Source of the DNA: Desertimonas sp963772825
Lineage (GTDB): Bacteria; Actinomycetota; Acidimicrobiia; Acidimicrobiales; Ilumatobacteraceae
DNA: 64,000 nt
Direction: 5' to 3'
Assembly: GCA_963772825.1 (NCBI GenBank)
Contig: CAVYYX010000021.1
Location: 1 to 64,000, forward strand
Position 1 is the first letter of the stretch, and every line of letters starts with the position of its first letter. Under the pieces are notes generated by a model, which saw only the letters and a program-made list of their open reading frames with translations, was not told where the DNA came from and ran no database searches. Below, piece after piece: positions 21,050 through 32,198 of the stretch. The translations under genes were made by a program, and so were the position numbers.

Positions 21050-23896
21050 GCGACAAGCACTTCCTCCCGTGGATGCGGGTCGGGCTGGCGGCGAGCATCG
21101 AGGGCGACGGCAACGGGTCGGCCCTCATCCAGCCCGCCGTCGATGTGGTCGTCGACGACGGCGTCCACCCCGTGTCCGGCCCGCAGATCCAACTGCGCGG
21201 ACCAGGCGACGTGCTCGCCTTGAACCCCGCCGAGATCAAGCGACGCGTGCCCGAAGCCGGGGCGGTCGGTGCGGAGACCAACTACTTCTGCGCGGTCGAG
21301 TTCTTCGCTCCCGACCTGCCGTGGCGATACACGCCAACGGCGGTCACGGACGGGCACCTGCTGCCCTGGCTCGTCCTCGTCGTCGTCGAGCTGGGCGACG
21401 GTGTCACGCTGTCCTCCGGCGGCCGGCTCCCCGTGCTCAGCGTCGACTCGCCGGCCGATCATCTGCCCGACCTCGCCGACTCGTGGGCCTGGGCCCACGT
21501 GCAGTCCGCCGTGCCGATCGACGGCTCGTTCGCCAAGGCCTACGAGGCCGACCCGACGGCGTTCACGTCTCGCCTGCTGTGCCCCAGGCGACTGCGGGCC
21601 GACACCAGTTACACGGCATGCCTCGTGCCGGCGTTCGCGTCCGGCCGGCGGGCTGGACTCGGCCTGTCCGTCACGCCGAGCGCCGAGCTGGCGTGGACCA
21701 CGGCGAAGGTCGAGCTCCCGGTGTACGACTCGTGGGAGCTCACCGCCGGCGACCGCTTCGACTTCAAGACGCTCGCCAAGCGGATCAAGCCGGCCGAGCT
21801 GCCCGAGGACGTCGGGTTCCGCGACCTCGATCTCACCGACCCCGGTACTGGGATCCAGCCGATCTCGACGCCGGCGACGTTCGTCGGGGCGATGCACGCC
21901 CCGACCGACAGCATCGACTACTGGCACGACAAGGACGACCGCGACCAGTTCGAGAGTGATGTTCGCAAGCGACTCGTGAGCAGCGCTTCCCAGAGCGGCC
22001 GCGAAGGCGCGGCGTACGACCCGCTCGTCGACGACCCTGTCGTCACGCCGACGGTGTACGGCGCACCGCAGGTCGGCACGAGCGCCGTCCCCGAAGCGGT
22101 GAAAGCCAAGCGCGGCTGGTTCGAGGAGCTCAACATCGCACCTCACCACCGTGCCGTCGCCGGGCTCGGGGCCGAGGTCGTCCGTGCCGATCAAGAGTCG
22201 TTGATGGCGGCGGCATGGGAGCAGTCACGGGCCGCCCTCGACGTCAACCGACAGCTCAATCGGGGCCGGCTGAGCACGGAGGTGGCGGCTTACACGGAGC
22301 GAAAGTGGGCGACGCTCGACGACGCGACGGCCGTTTCGATCGCAGCCCCGGCGTTCGTGTCGATGCGCGTCGGCGGCTCGACCGCGAAGCGTCTCGTCGT
22401 CGACGGCGAGGCGCCGGCGGCGTACTTCGGTGCGGCGTTCCGGCGACTCGGCCGCACGAACGGCCCGCTGTCGACACGCGTGACGGTGCTCGCAGCCCAG
22501 TCACCGGCGATCGCCATCACTCGCGCCGTGCTCCAGGCCTCGGCGCCTGAAGCCGACTCGGTTGTCGATCCGTTGTCGACCGCCTACCGCCAGAGATTCC
22601 TGCCGGCCGGTATGGATTGCAGCGCCGACGCGGTGGAGTCGTCGTCGCCGGTGATCGTGGCCGGTGGCGACCGCCCCCGCCGCCGACCAGGGCGGGGCAG
22701 GTCTGATCGACCGCCGACCGGCCGGCGGCGCGACGTGCCGATCGAGGACAATGGCGCGGTCGCACGAAAGGCCGCGACCACCACTCTCGAGCTCGAGCCG
22801 TTCGAGTTCGAGGTGGAACGGCCGGTGACGGACGGGCGGATCATCACCACGGTGCCGGACTCGGGCGACATCGGCTTCGACCTCGCGGCCACGATGCGTG
22901 CCGCGGTCCAGCCGGTTGCCGCGATCCGTGACTCGGTGCGCAGCCTGCTGGTCGTGCCGTCCACGGTGTGGGAAGCGGTGTCGATCCCGACCCGTGTCGG
23001 CTTGCAACCACGGTTCACGGACCCGATGTACGAACGGGTGCGGGCGCTGTCGGTCGACTACCTCGTCCCGGGCGTCGGGTCCGTGCCGAACAACACGCTC
23101 AGCCTGCTGGAGATCAACCCGGCCTACATCGAGGCCTTTCTCGTCGGCCTCAACCACGAGATGAGCCGGGAGCTGCGCTGGCGGGAGTATCCAGCGGCGC
23201 TCGGTCAGACCTGGTTCCAGCACTTCTTCGACAACGTCGACCCGGCAGGGGCGGTCGATGTCCGCCCGATCGACTCCTGGGTGGAGATCGCTCCGCTCGG
23301 CCATGAGTACACCCGGACGCGCGGAGTCGAACCGGACGGCGAAGAAGGGGCGGCCGGCCTCGTCGTTCTGATCAAGGCCGACCTGATCCGCAAGTACCCC
23401 GACGTCCGCGTGTACGCCGTGCCGGCCACGATCGACGGAGAGGGCGAGCGTGTTCCCATCGAGGGCGCCACGCCCGAGTTCCCCAGCTTCGTCGGGACCC
23501 TGCAGCGCGGCGTCAACTTCTACGGCTTCGACACGCTCACCGAGGGGAAGGCCCGCGGCGACGGGGCGGACAACGACGGATGGTTCTTCGTGCTCGAGGA
23601 GGAGCCGCGGGCCATGCGCTTCGGCCTCGACCGCGGCAAGGATGGACAGAAGGGCGAGCTCCCCGGCATCGTGGGACAACCTGGCCTGGGCGCACCTGGC
23701 CACGGAGGACGGCGTCGTCCCGTGGTTCTGCTCGATGAGTCCGCCGAACCAGCAGTTCGCCCAAGAGGAGGACCTCGGCACGGGCCTCGAATGGGGCGAC
23801 GACGCTGCCGTGATGGCGGCGATCACCTTCCGCCGGCCGATCCAGGTGTTCATGCACGCCTCGGCCATGCTCCCCCTTGGAGGTAGCAGTGACTGA
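21046..23896 (+). CDS. Gene B, copy 2: giant uncharacterised protein
   Basis: GTG start at 21,046 overlapping the gene A stop. This is the cleaner copy. One frame runs from MSDKHFLPWMRVGL to GKDGQKGELPG, and a single extra base near 23,668 moves the last 75 codons (SWDNLAWAHLATEDG to FMHASAMLPLGGSSD) into another frame. Between about 17,284 and 17,587 of copy 1 the correct reading is given by this copy (TVWEAVSIPTRVGLQPRF). In the first 1.1 kb, differences from copy 1 include several amino-acid changes (for example GQLPPW to GHLLPW and VETTR to VKAKR). It overlaps gene C by eight bases. Confidence 0.7.
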
Positions 23897-26800
23897 CGAC
23901 CGATCGTCGCGCCCAGACGTGACGACGAAGTCCCCGATCGACTTCAACTTCCCGCGCGGGCCGGAGTGGGTTCCGAAGAACCCGGGCGGCGAGATCGAGC
24001 CGGCCGGCGGCGACCGCTTCGATCTCTCGGGCTGGCAGCCGAGCATCCCGGCGCTGCTCGTGCCGATCCGCCTGGAGACGAAGTTCGTAGACGACGAGCT
24101 GCGCATCCGCATCCTGCCCGATCGGATGTCGGTCCAGGGGGCCGCCCCGGCGTCGGCGGGCGAGCTCGAAGAGGCACGCGACTTCTGGGTTCGCTATCAC
24201 GCGGCCAAGAGCCCGGAGCAGCGCACGGCGACCTGGCGGCAGTACGCCCGGCGGCTGGGATCGACGCGGGCGGGCTTCGTCGCCCGGCTGACTCGCCCGA
24301 CGGTCGACGCCAAGGGTCAGCTCAGCTTCCCCGAGATCGTGCCGGAGACGGACGGCCCGGCGTTCGCCACACTGCTCCCGGACCGGTGGATGGCTACGGG
24401 ATGGGTCGGCGACAAGGTCGCCTTCCAGCGGTTCAGCGACCCGGTGACCGGACCGCTGGCCGTCAGCCCCGACCCGACGGCGCCGACGACGACGCTCGGC
24501 GGCTCCGGCCTGCAGATCGATCCGGCGACGGCCTGGCTGTTCGACTACCAAGAGGCGCTGGAACGCGGCATGGCGATCACCGTGCCGCTCACCGAGACGG
24601 CCGCGATCGCTGCCGACGGAGTCACGACGTTGGTCGTCATCGGCGTCGACGAGGCCCAGCGCCCGCTCGACGCGGCCGCGGAGTTGCAGGCGCTGTTCGA
24701 GCAGCACAGCCAATCGGCGGGGCTGGCCTTCGTTCCCCAGGGCACCCCGACGAACAACACCGAGACGGTGGCGTCGGGCTACCGGCGCGTGGAGGCCGAG
24801 TTGGCCGACCTCGAAGCGCGCGAGCTGGATGTCTACGTGCCCGATGCCGACGACAACGCGACGCGGCTGGCCAGCGCCCTCGGTTTGGCCGACGCGGAGC
24901 TGTTCGGGCGACTCGCCCACGGGTCCGACCGGGAGCACCAGACGGCGCGGGACATGCGCATCGCCCTGTTCGAGACGGTGTTCGGCACGTTCGCCCGTCA
25001 AGTGCTGGCGACCCATGACACCGACAGCTCGGTGCTCGGGCCGGGACTCGGTGACCTGACCATCGACGCGTTGCGTTCCTGGTTCGTCACCTGGCTCACC
25101 GGAGGCGCTCCCGTCCCGAGCGTGCGGATCGGCGATCAGCCCTACGGAGTCCTGCCCGTGATGACCCGCGCCGACGTCGACCATTCGACCCTGACGAAGC
25201 AGCGCATCGCCAGCTTCATCGACGTACTCATCGAGGAGTGGCGGCATGCCCGGAGCTCCGTCGCCGTGCTCGACCACAACGCCACCGACGCCCTGCAAGA
25301 CAACCCCGCGGTCGACGACGCCGAGGCGCGCGAGCTCGTCACCACGGTGCTCGCCAACAACCCCCACCCCCGCCGCCTCGCGGTGCGCTCGGCCAACGAC
25401 TGGAGCGACCAGCCGCGGCCGATGCACGAGTTCCCGGGCGGCATTGCCGCGAGGACGGCGACAACCGAGGCGCTGGCGGCCGACGACCTCGGCGGCTCCG
25501 ATGGCGGCGACCCGGGCCCCGATCTTCCCGAGCTGATGCCGATCCTCGGTGGGTTCCGGTGGGAGTACGACAACGCCATCGACACCCTCAACACGTACTT
25601 CGCGCCGAATCTCAAGACGCTGCTACGACGCGATGCTGCAAGAGATCGTCCCGGCGGGGGTGGACATCGACGAGCACATTCCGACCGGCCCTGATCGGCG
25701 GATCGACGGCCCGGCGCGCCACGAGCTCGACCTCGAACAGCTGCCGAGACGTCGACCGAAGCCGACATCCGCGGGATCGAAGCAGCAGATCGAGGTCTGG
25801 ACGCAGATCTCAGCGTCGCTCGGCGACCCATTCCCGGGCGAACAATGGACGTCCGCAGAGACTCCCGAGGAGATGGACACGTTCGCCGACGACATGATCG
25901 AGCGGTTGGAGGCCCACGAGCTGCGCCAGCGGCCATTGCGCTGGCTCGACGTCCCTGGACTCGACGGCGTGCTCGGCCGGGACGACCTCCAGCTGCTGCT
26001 CACCAGCTTCTCGTCCGGCGAGCGCCTCTGGCAGCGGGCGACGGTGCAGGACGACGAGCCGCCCGCCGGGATCACCAGCGCCGTCTACCTCGCCAATCTG
26101 AGCGAGCGGGCGTGGGCGGACTCGGCGATGACCGACCGTATCGTCGGCGGGCCGTCCGACTTGCCCGACGAGATCGAGATCCCTCGCGGGCCGTTCCCGA
26201 GGGAGCTGCTGCCGCCGGAGTTTCTCGCCGCCGCGCCGCTGTTGTATCAGCTCATCGAGTCGACGTTGGCGCAGTCCACTGACCGGCAGGAGCTGAGCGA
26301 GGCGCTCGCCCGGCTCGCTGCCGTGGATCCGGTGGAGCTCGACTGGATGCTCCGCGAGACGCTCGGGCTCGGGAGTCACCGGCTCGACGCCTGGCACACG
26401 AGCTTGGCCACCGAGCGACTGTCGGCGATGCGCTGAGGGCGACATCGCCGGCCGGGGTTGTACGTCGGGTTCGTACGGGTTCGTGCTCGACCTCGACAAG
26501 TCCGGGCCACGTCCGTCCAAGGGGTTCATCCATGCTCCTTCGCTCCCGCATGCTGCGTCGGCGGCCGTCCTGCGGTCCGGCTGGCTGTCCAGAGGCAACA
26601 ACGACAACGAGTCGCCGGCGGCCATCGACCTGGCGAGCGGCCGAGTCCGCCAGGCCGACTGGATCCTGTCGGGTGTGCGCCACGGCCAGGACCTCGGCGA
26701 CCTCCTCGGGGCCGAGTTCGAACGGTCGGTGCACGATGCATTCCTCGATGTCGCGATCCGCCCGCTGCGCGCCGCGGTCGCCGCAGCCGACGGTCTCGGC

Positions 26801-28459
26801 GACGCGGCGCTCGACGTTCCCGTCGACGGTGTTCGATTGCTCGATCTGCACCGGGCCGGCGAGCTCGATGCCACCATCGACGGCCTCGCCCTCGCAGACC
26901 GACGAGAAGGGTCGACCTCGTCGACCTCCTCGGCGCCCTGGAATCGACGTTCGACGCAGTCGACGACGTCACGACGTTCGAGATGGTCCACCACCTCGTC
27001 GTCGGCAACCTCGACCGTGCCGCCGCAGTCGTCGACGGGATGGGTCCGAACGGCGGGCGGCCGCCCGAGCTGACCGGTGTGCGCACACCTCGGGATGCCC
27101 TCACCATCGACACCCGTGCCCTGGTGCTGATCGACGCCTCGTCTTCGAGCCGTGGCCGCGGCTGGGCCGGCGGCACGCGTGACCGCTTCGACCCCGAGCT
27201 CGACGCGTGGGCCGCCGCCGTGCTGCCACCGCCCGCCGACGTCGGTTGGCTGGCCACGACGGCCAAGGGCGACACCGTCGAACTGCGGCTCGAACGCGCT
27301 GGCGGTCTCGGCGCTCGACGCATGCGTGCTCGCCAGCGACGACCCGGCCTCGATCACGCCGGCGCTTCGCCGCCTTGCCGAGCTGGCCAACCCGCAGCAC
27401 TCACTCGTCGCCCATCGCCCGAGCGAGGGCGGCGCCGCGCCGGTCACCCTCGCCGAGTTCCAGCTGCTCGCTGTCGAGCTGAAACGCGTGATCCAGGAGT
27501 CGACGCCCGCCGACGGCTCGTCCGTCGCCGTGCCGGGTGGCGACGTGACCGCTGCCCCGGACGCGCGCGAAACGATCGGCCGTGCCTCAGACGTGCTCGA
27601 CGACGTGCTCGGGACGTTCGACGCCGTCGCCGGCGGCCAAGGACTGGGCGAGCACTGACCGTCGAGCAGCAGGCCGACCTCGCCCGGCTCGGGATCGTGC
27701 CGTCGCCGGTCGCCGACCCGGCCGCCGACTTCGCATCGGTGCGGTCGCGGCTTGCCCGCCGCAGCAAGGGCGCCGACCGCGTCGAGGCAGTCGACACGAT
27801 TGCCGGGATGCGGGCACCGGGTCGCCCAGCTCACCGGGGTGGCCGTTCCGCTGCTCGTCCCGTTCCAGCTCCCTGAGCCCGGCAGCGGTGTCGAGTTCTC
27901 CGCCACGCTCGCCGGCGTCGACGAGATCGACGACTGGTTCGACGTCGTCGCCAGCGTGCATCCCAACGTCGGCACGCTGTGGCGAGCCCTCCAGCTCGGC
28001 GGCCTGCTCACCGAGGCGGCCCCGACGCTGGCCGCCGGGCAGGCCCCGCTGCTGCCGGACGACTCGTGGGCCGCGCTGCACCGGCCGACGCCGGGCACCG
28101 GCGGACGTGTCGCCGTCGCCGCCGTCACACACGGCAGCGTCGGACCGGCAGCCCCGGTCGTCGGTCTCGTCATCGATCGGTGGTCGGAGCGGATCCCCGG
28201 TCCCGACCAGGTCACCGGCGTGGCCTTCCACTTCGACGCGCCGAGCACGGAGGCGCCCCAGACGATGCTCCTCGCCGTCACGCCGGAGGGTCGACCGTGG
28301 AGCGCCGACCTCGTGCTCGACACGGTGCTCGAGACGATCGAGTGGATGCAGCTGCGCGCCGTGGCGATCGATGACCTCGGCGACTACGGACACGCCCTCC
28401 CGACGTGCTTCGCGCCCGGCCGGTTGGAAAGCACCGAAGTTGTGGAGGTGGCGCCGTGA
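23889..28459 (+). CDS. Gene C, full copy: giant uncharacterised protein (frameshifted)
   Basis: About 1,520 residues when repaired, GTG start at 23,889. Blocks in order: IPALLVPIRLETKFVDDELR (about 53-72), DFWVRYHAAKSPEQRTATWR, TTLVVIGVDEAQRP, VRIGDQPYGVLPV, LDVPGLDGVL, GFIHAPSLPHAASAAVLR (26.5 kb), DWILSGVRHGQDLGDLLGAE, FEMVHHLVVGNLDRAAAVVD, and near the end VIDRWSERIPGPDQVTGVAF with FDAPSTEAPQTMLLAVTP. Shifts lie near 25,620, 26,440, 26,900, 27,310, 27,655 and 27,820. No signal peptide or membrane helices. I recall these blocks from conserved hypothetical proteins but know no function. The stop overlaps the GTG of gene D. Confidence 0.68.
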
Positions 28460-30356
28460 TCGGCCCGTGGGATCGCATCGAGGGCTCGTCGCGCGACGAC
28501 GAGCTCGACGCCGGCGTCGAGGCCCGGGTCGCCGATCCGCTCTGGATGCTGGCTCGCCAGTGGCAGGTCGGCGAGTTCCGCGGTGACGACGCCGGCAACC
28601 CGATCGCCGCCCGCATGGAGTGGCAGGCCACGGCGTTGCGCTCGTATCGTCCGGGCGACGACGGCACGTTCGTGCCGATGCCGACGACGCAACCGCTCGA
28701 GCGCGTCGTCGAAGCGGCTCCGCCACCGACCGAGCGGTGCGGCTCGACTGCACTGGTCGTCCCGGCTCGCCGCCCAGCTCAGCCGCCGCCTGGTGCGCGA
28801 CGGGCACGGCGACGCCGTCGCCGCGCTGGCCGAGGCCGGTGCCTTCGAGCTTCCCGCCGACGACGCCGTCGCCCTCCCAGGCGCCGGATCGACCGCCACC
28901 GAGCTGCTCCGCCGGCGCAGCTTCGACGGCGCCGCCGTGCTCGCCGCTGACGACGCCACGATCGGCGCGGCGCTTGCCGGGCTGCCGGCGACGTCGCGAG
29001 ACGAGGTGCTCGGCGTCATCGCGCAAGTGGCAGGCGGCGACGAAGGCGCGTTTCGCCACGCCGCCACGCGACACCTGGGACGACACCCGCCTCGAGCACC
29101 GCTTCTCGATCACCGCCGGCACCGGCGACTCCGAGGTCGTCATCACGGCCACCGAGTACGCCGGTGGGCACCTCGACTGGTACAGCTTCGACGTCGAAAG
29201 GCCGCGAGGAGGCACGGGCACCAAGCCGCCGGTACATCGATGTGCCGCCGGTCGTCGACATCCCGCCGATCGTCGTCCCGCGGCCCGCCGAGAAGGTGAC
29301 GGCGATCCCGACACCGGTCCGCTACGCCGGGATGCCGGCGTCGCGATGGTGGGCGTTCGAGGAGGGCGACGTTCACTTCGGCGACATCGCCGCGGCGCCG
29401 GGCGACCTCGGTCGGCTGCTCCTCGCCGACTACGTCACGGTCTACGGCAACGACTGGTACTCGATCCCGCTGCGCCTCCCGCTGGGCACCGTGTCGCAGG
29501 TCCTCGACCTGAAGGTGTACGACACGATGGGCGGCGGGTCTACTTCGATCGTCCACGCCGCGCTCGGCCGACGAGCGCCGGCCCGGCCAACGAGCGTTCC
29601 GGTTGTACGAGCTGAGCGGCGACCCGTCGGTGAAGGCGGACAAGGCCCCGCTGCTCCTCCTGCCACCGTCGCTGTCGGGCGCTCAGGTCGGTCCGATGCT
29701 CGAACGCGTCGAACTGGTCCGCGACGAAGCCGCCAACCTGGCCTGGGGGATCGAGCGATTCGTCGAGGGGCCGACCGGCCGTGCCGTCGACCGGCTCCAG
29801 CACTGGCGCATGGCGACGCCGCCCGCTCCGGCGACCGGCGACGACAAGCAGCGTGTCGTCGACCCGCTGGGCGATGACGACCTCCAGCCGCCGCCGAAGG
29901 ACGGGCAGGGGCTCCCGCTACCGCCGATCGAGCTGCCGCCGGATCGTCCGAAGCCGACCGACGACGACGGAGTACACGCCGACGTCGGAAGCGTGGCGCT
30001 ACCGGTTGGAGTCGACGGCCCCGCCGTTCTGGGTCCCGTTCGTGCCCAGGCGGATCGGCAACGGCGCCCAGTTCCGCCTGCGCCGCGCCCGCATGCAGGA
30101 GTGGGAGCTCCTCGACCGGTCGGTCACCGGCGCCAAGGGCGAATTGCTGCAACCACGACAGCCAATGGTGATCGAGGAGGAGGAGGTGCCGCGGGGCGGG
30201 GCGACCCTCGAACGACGGTGGCAGACGGCCCGCTGGACCGACGGGTCGTTGCACGTGTGGCTGCAGCGCACCAAGCGACTCGGTCACGGCGAGCGCTCCA
30301 GCGGCCTGCGCTGGGACTCCCTCGAAGACCTCCCCGACCGCAGCGGTCGCCCCTGA
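28456..30356 (+). CDS. Gene D: uncharacterised ~630-residue protein (frameshifted)
   Basis: GTG at 28,456 in a GTGA overlap with gene C. It opens IGPWDRIEGSSRDDELDAG and then ADPLWMLARQWQVGEFRGDD, a block I know from conserved hypothetical proteins. Later blocks, each in a different frame because of shifts near 28,735, 29,075, 29,225, 29,570 and 29,970, are RLEHRFSITAGTGD, FRYAGMP-like VRYAGMPASRWWAFEEGDV, LLLADYVTVYGNDWYSIPL, LVRDEAANLAWGIERFVEG, PPFWVPFVPRRIGN and finally ERRWQTARWTDGSLHVW. It is the last gene of the block. No secretion signal and no catalytic motif is apparent. Confidence 0.68.
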
Positions 30357-30360
30357 CCCT

Positions 30361-30467
30361 CCATCTGGGGAAGATCGGTGTCACCGCCCCTTCCGGGGAA
30401 GATCCGAGTCAGCGTCTGACACGGATCTTCCCCAGAAGCTCGGTTGACACGGATCTTCCCCAGATGG
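30361..30467. repeat. Nested double inverted repeat between convergent genes
   Basis: Four related 22-23 base arms: 30,361-30,383 and 30,390-30,411 in one orientation, 30,417-30,438 and 30,445-30,467 in the other. The common core is TGACACGGATCTTCCCCAGA and its complement. The outer pair has one mismatch and the inner pair two, with a five-base loop. It lies just after gene D and before the convergent exporter gene, so it may stop transcription from both sides. It has the look of a REP-type mobile intergenic repeat. Confidence 0.8.
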
Positions 30468-30474
30468 CGGGCGG

Positions 30475-31299
30475 TCAGGGGGCGTCCGCTTCGGCGGGGG
30501 TCGGGAGTTCATCGCGCTGTTGGAGGATGACTCCGGCGAGGACGAGGGCGATGCCGGCGAACTCGACGCCTGACGGCACCTGGTCGAGGCCGATCCACCC
30601 GAACCCGACCGCCGTCACCGGCAGCAGGGCGAGGAGCACGGAGAAGCGGCGTACCGGGATGCGCCGCAGCACGTGCTGGTCGATGCCGTAGCCGATGGCG
30701 TTGGAGAACACGCCGACGAGCAGGCAGCCGACGAGCAGGCGCGGCGTCGTGAACACGTCGGCGCTGCCCGGGGCGCCGATCGGCGTGATGACGACCGCTC
30801 CGATCGCCAGGCCGAGGCCGAGCCCGGCGACGCCCCGGCCGATCTGGGCGACGTGCGAGCCAACCACGATGTACAACGCCCACATCGCCGAGGCGGCGAG
30901 GATCCACAACAGGCCCACCACGTTGTCGCCGACCTCGAGCCCACCGAGCACGATGACGCCTGCGGCGGCGAGCGCCAGCGCCACGGCGTTGCGGGTGGTC
31001 CTGGTCATCGCCGCGGCGACGGCGATCGGGCCGATGAACTCGATCGCCACGCTCTTGCCGAGATCGGTGCGGGCCAGCCCGAGGAAGAAGAACGTGTTCA
31101 TCAGCGCTGTGGCGATCCCGAACACTGCAGCGGCGACGACCTGGGGTCGTGTCCAGTGGCGCAAGGCGCCGGGCGAGATGACGATCAGCACGACGGCGGC
31201 GCCGGCGACCCGCAACCAGGCGACGGTCTCGGGGGCGACCTCGTCGAACAGTAGGACGGCGATCGTGGCGCCCGTGTACTGGGCAATCGCCGACAGCAC
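30475..31299 (-). CDS. EamA/RhtA-like inner membrane exporter
   Basis: About 275 residues with ten hydrophobic segments arranged as two EamA repeats (first VLSAIAQYTGATIAVLLF, second LLWILAASAMWALYIVVG). It is nearest to the RhtA-type drug/metabolite transporters that export amino acids such as threonine. The frame is open upstream of the GTG at 31,299 (RYLDTAAPEPLF), but no better start codon is seen. It is followed downstream by the nested repeat and preceded by the class II aldolase gene in the same direction. Confidence 0.78.
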   Translation of the reverse strand: MLSAIAQYTGATIAVLLFDEVAPETVAWLRVAGAAVVLIVISPGALRHWTRPQVVAAAVFGIATALMNTFFFLGLARTDLGKSVAIEFIGPIAVAAAMTRTTRNAVALALAAAGVIVLGGLEVGDNVVGLLWILAASAMWALYIVVGSHVAQIGRGVAGLGLGLAIGAVVITPIGAPGSADVFTTPRLLVGCLLVGVFSNAIGYGIDQHVLRRIPVRRFSVLLALLPVTAVGFGWIGLDQVPSGVEFAGIALVLAGVILQQRDELPTPAEADAP

Positions 31300-31373
31300 G
31301 AACAGCGGCTCGGGAGCCGCCGTGTCGAGGTAGCGCGGAGCCGGAGGCGCGGCACGAACGGGCGGTGAGCGGG

Positions 31374-32198
31374 CTATTCGAACAGCTCAGGGTCGGACGC
31401 GCAGATGTCCTGCCACAGCGGCTGGAAGCTGAACCAGCCGGCGAGCGGGAAGGCCGTCTGCTCGCGCGTGTAGGTGGCGAACTCGTGGCTGATCTTCTTC
31501 GGCTCGCCCGCCGCCATCGCCAGCAGCTGGGCGTGGCACGAGCGCTCCATCGAGATGAACCAGAACGCCGCCTCGTCGACCGTCTCGCCGACCGTGAACA
31601 GGCCGTGGTTCTGGTGGATCGCCGCCTTGCCGGTGGGGAAGGCGGCGGCCAGCTCCTTGCCGGCGTCGACGTCGAACACCACGGCGCCGCCCTGGGCGGC
31701 GATCACGGTGTGGTCCTCGTAGAAGATGCACGAGTCCTGGGTCAGCGGGTCGAGCGGGATGCCCAGCGAGCTGAACGCCTTGCCGTGCACCGAGTGCGAG
31801 TGCGCCGCGGCGACGACCTCGGGTCGGGCCTGGTGGATCGCCGAGTGGATCACGAACGCCGCCCGGTTGACCGGGGCGTTGCCCTCGACGACCTCGCCCT
31901 GGTGGTTGACGAGGAGCAGGTCACTCGCCCGCATCTGGCGGAAGCTCTTGCCGAACGGGTTGACCCAGAAGTGGTCGGGGCGCTCCGGATCGCGCACCGT
32001 GATGTGCCCGGCGACGCCCTCGGCGAAGCCGAACCTGCCGAAGATGCGCAGCGCGCCGGCGAGCTTGGCCTTGCGGTGGGCCCGCTCGTCGGCGACGTCG
32101 TCGAACGTCGGCGGACCGAGCACGGCGGCGCCGAGGGTGGCCCCGGCGATCTTCGCGGCGGTGTCGTCGGCGACGGTTGGTGACTCGGTGATGGCCAT
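31374..32198 (-). CDS. Class II aldolase/adducin family protein
   Basis: About 274 residues; ATG at 32,198 with an alternative GTG at 32,201. The fold is that of zinc-dependent class II aldolases: GVAGHITVRDPERPDHFWVN, then the zinc histidines in AAHSHSVHGKAF and the later histidine in IHQNHGLFTVG. Members cleave or epimerise sugar phosphates, or are actin-like adducin heads; the substrate here is unknown. It overlaps the stop of the upstream secreted-protein gene by a few bases, so the two are likely cotranscribed. Confidence 0.85.
   Translation of the reverse strand: MAITESPTVADDTAAKIAGATLGAAVLGPPTFDDVADERAHRKAKLAGALRIFGRFGFAEGVAGHITVRDPERPDHFWVNPFGKSFRQMRASDLLLVNHQGEVVEGNAPVNRAAFVIHSAIHQARPEVVAAAHSHSVHGKAFSSLGIPLDPLTQDSCIFYEDHTVIAAQGGAVVFDVDAGKELAAAFPTGKAAIHQNHGLFTVGETVDEAAFWFISMERSCHAQLLAMAAGEPKKISHEFATYTREQTAFPLAGWFSFQPLWQDICASDPELFE

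Larger units (their letters stand above)
19303..24997. repeat. Tandem duplication, copy 2 (5.7 kb)
   Basis: Second copy of 13,611-19,302. Its right edge (about 24,990-24,997, TTCGCCCG) runs on into the intact remainder of gene C, TCAAGTGCTGG. Only one shared base can be seen at the copy 1/copy 2 joint, so there is no long homology to explain it by simple unequal crossing over. Confidence 0.9.

Noticed and set aside
20986..22194. Minus-strand frame of about 400 codons, present opposite both copies of gene B
   Set aside because: It is conserved only because the sequence is duplicated; the composition is typical of a codon-bias shadow.
13611..24997. Long repeats as an insertion sequence or transposon
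   Set aside because: No transposase, terminal inverted repeats or target duplications; the repeat ends lie inside genes A and C.
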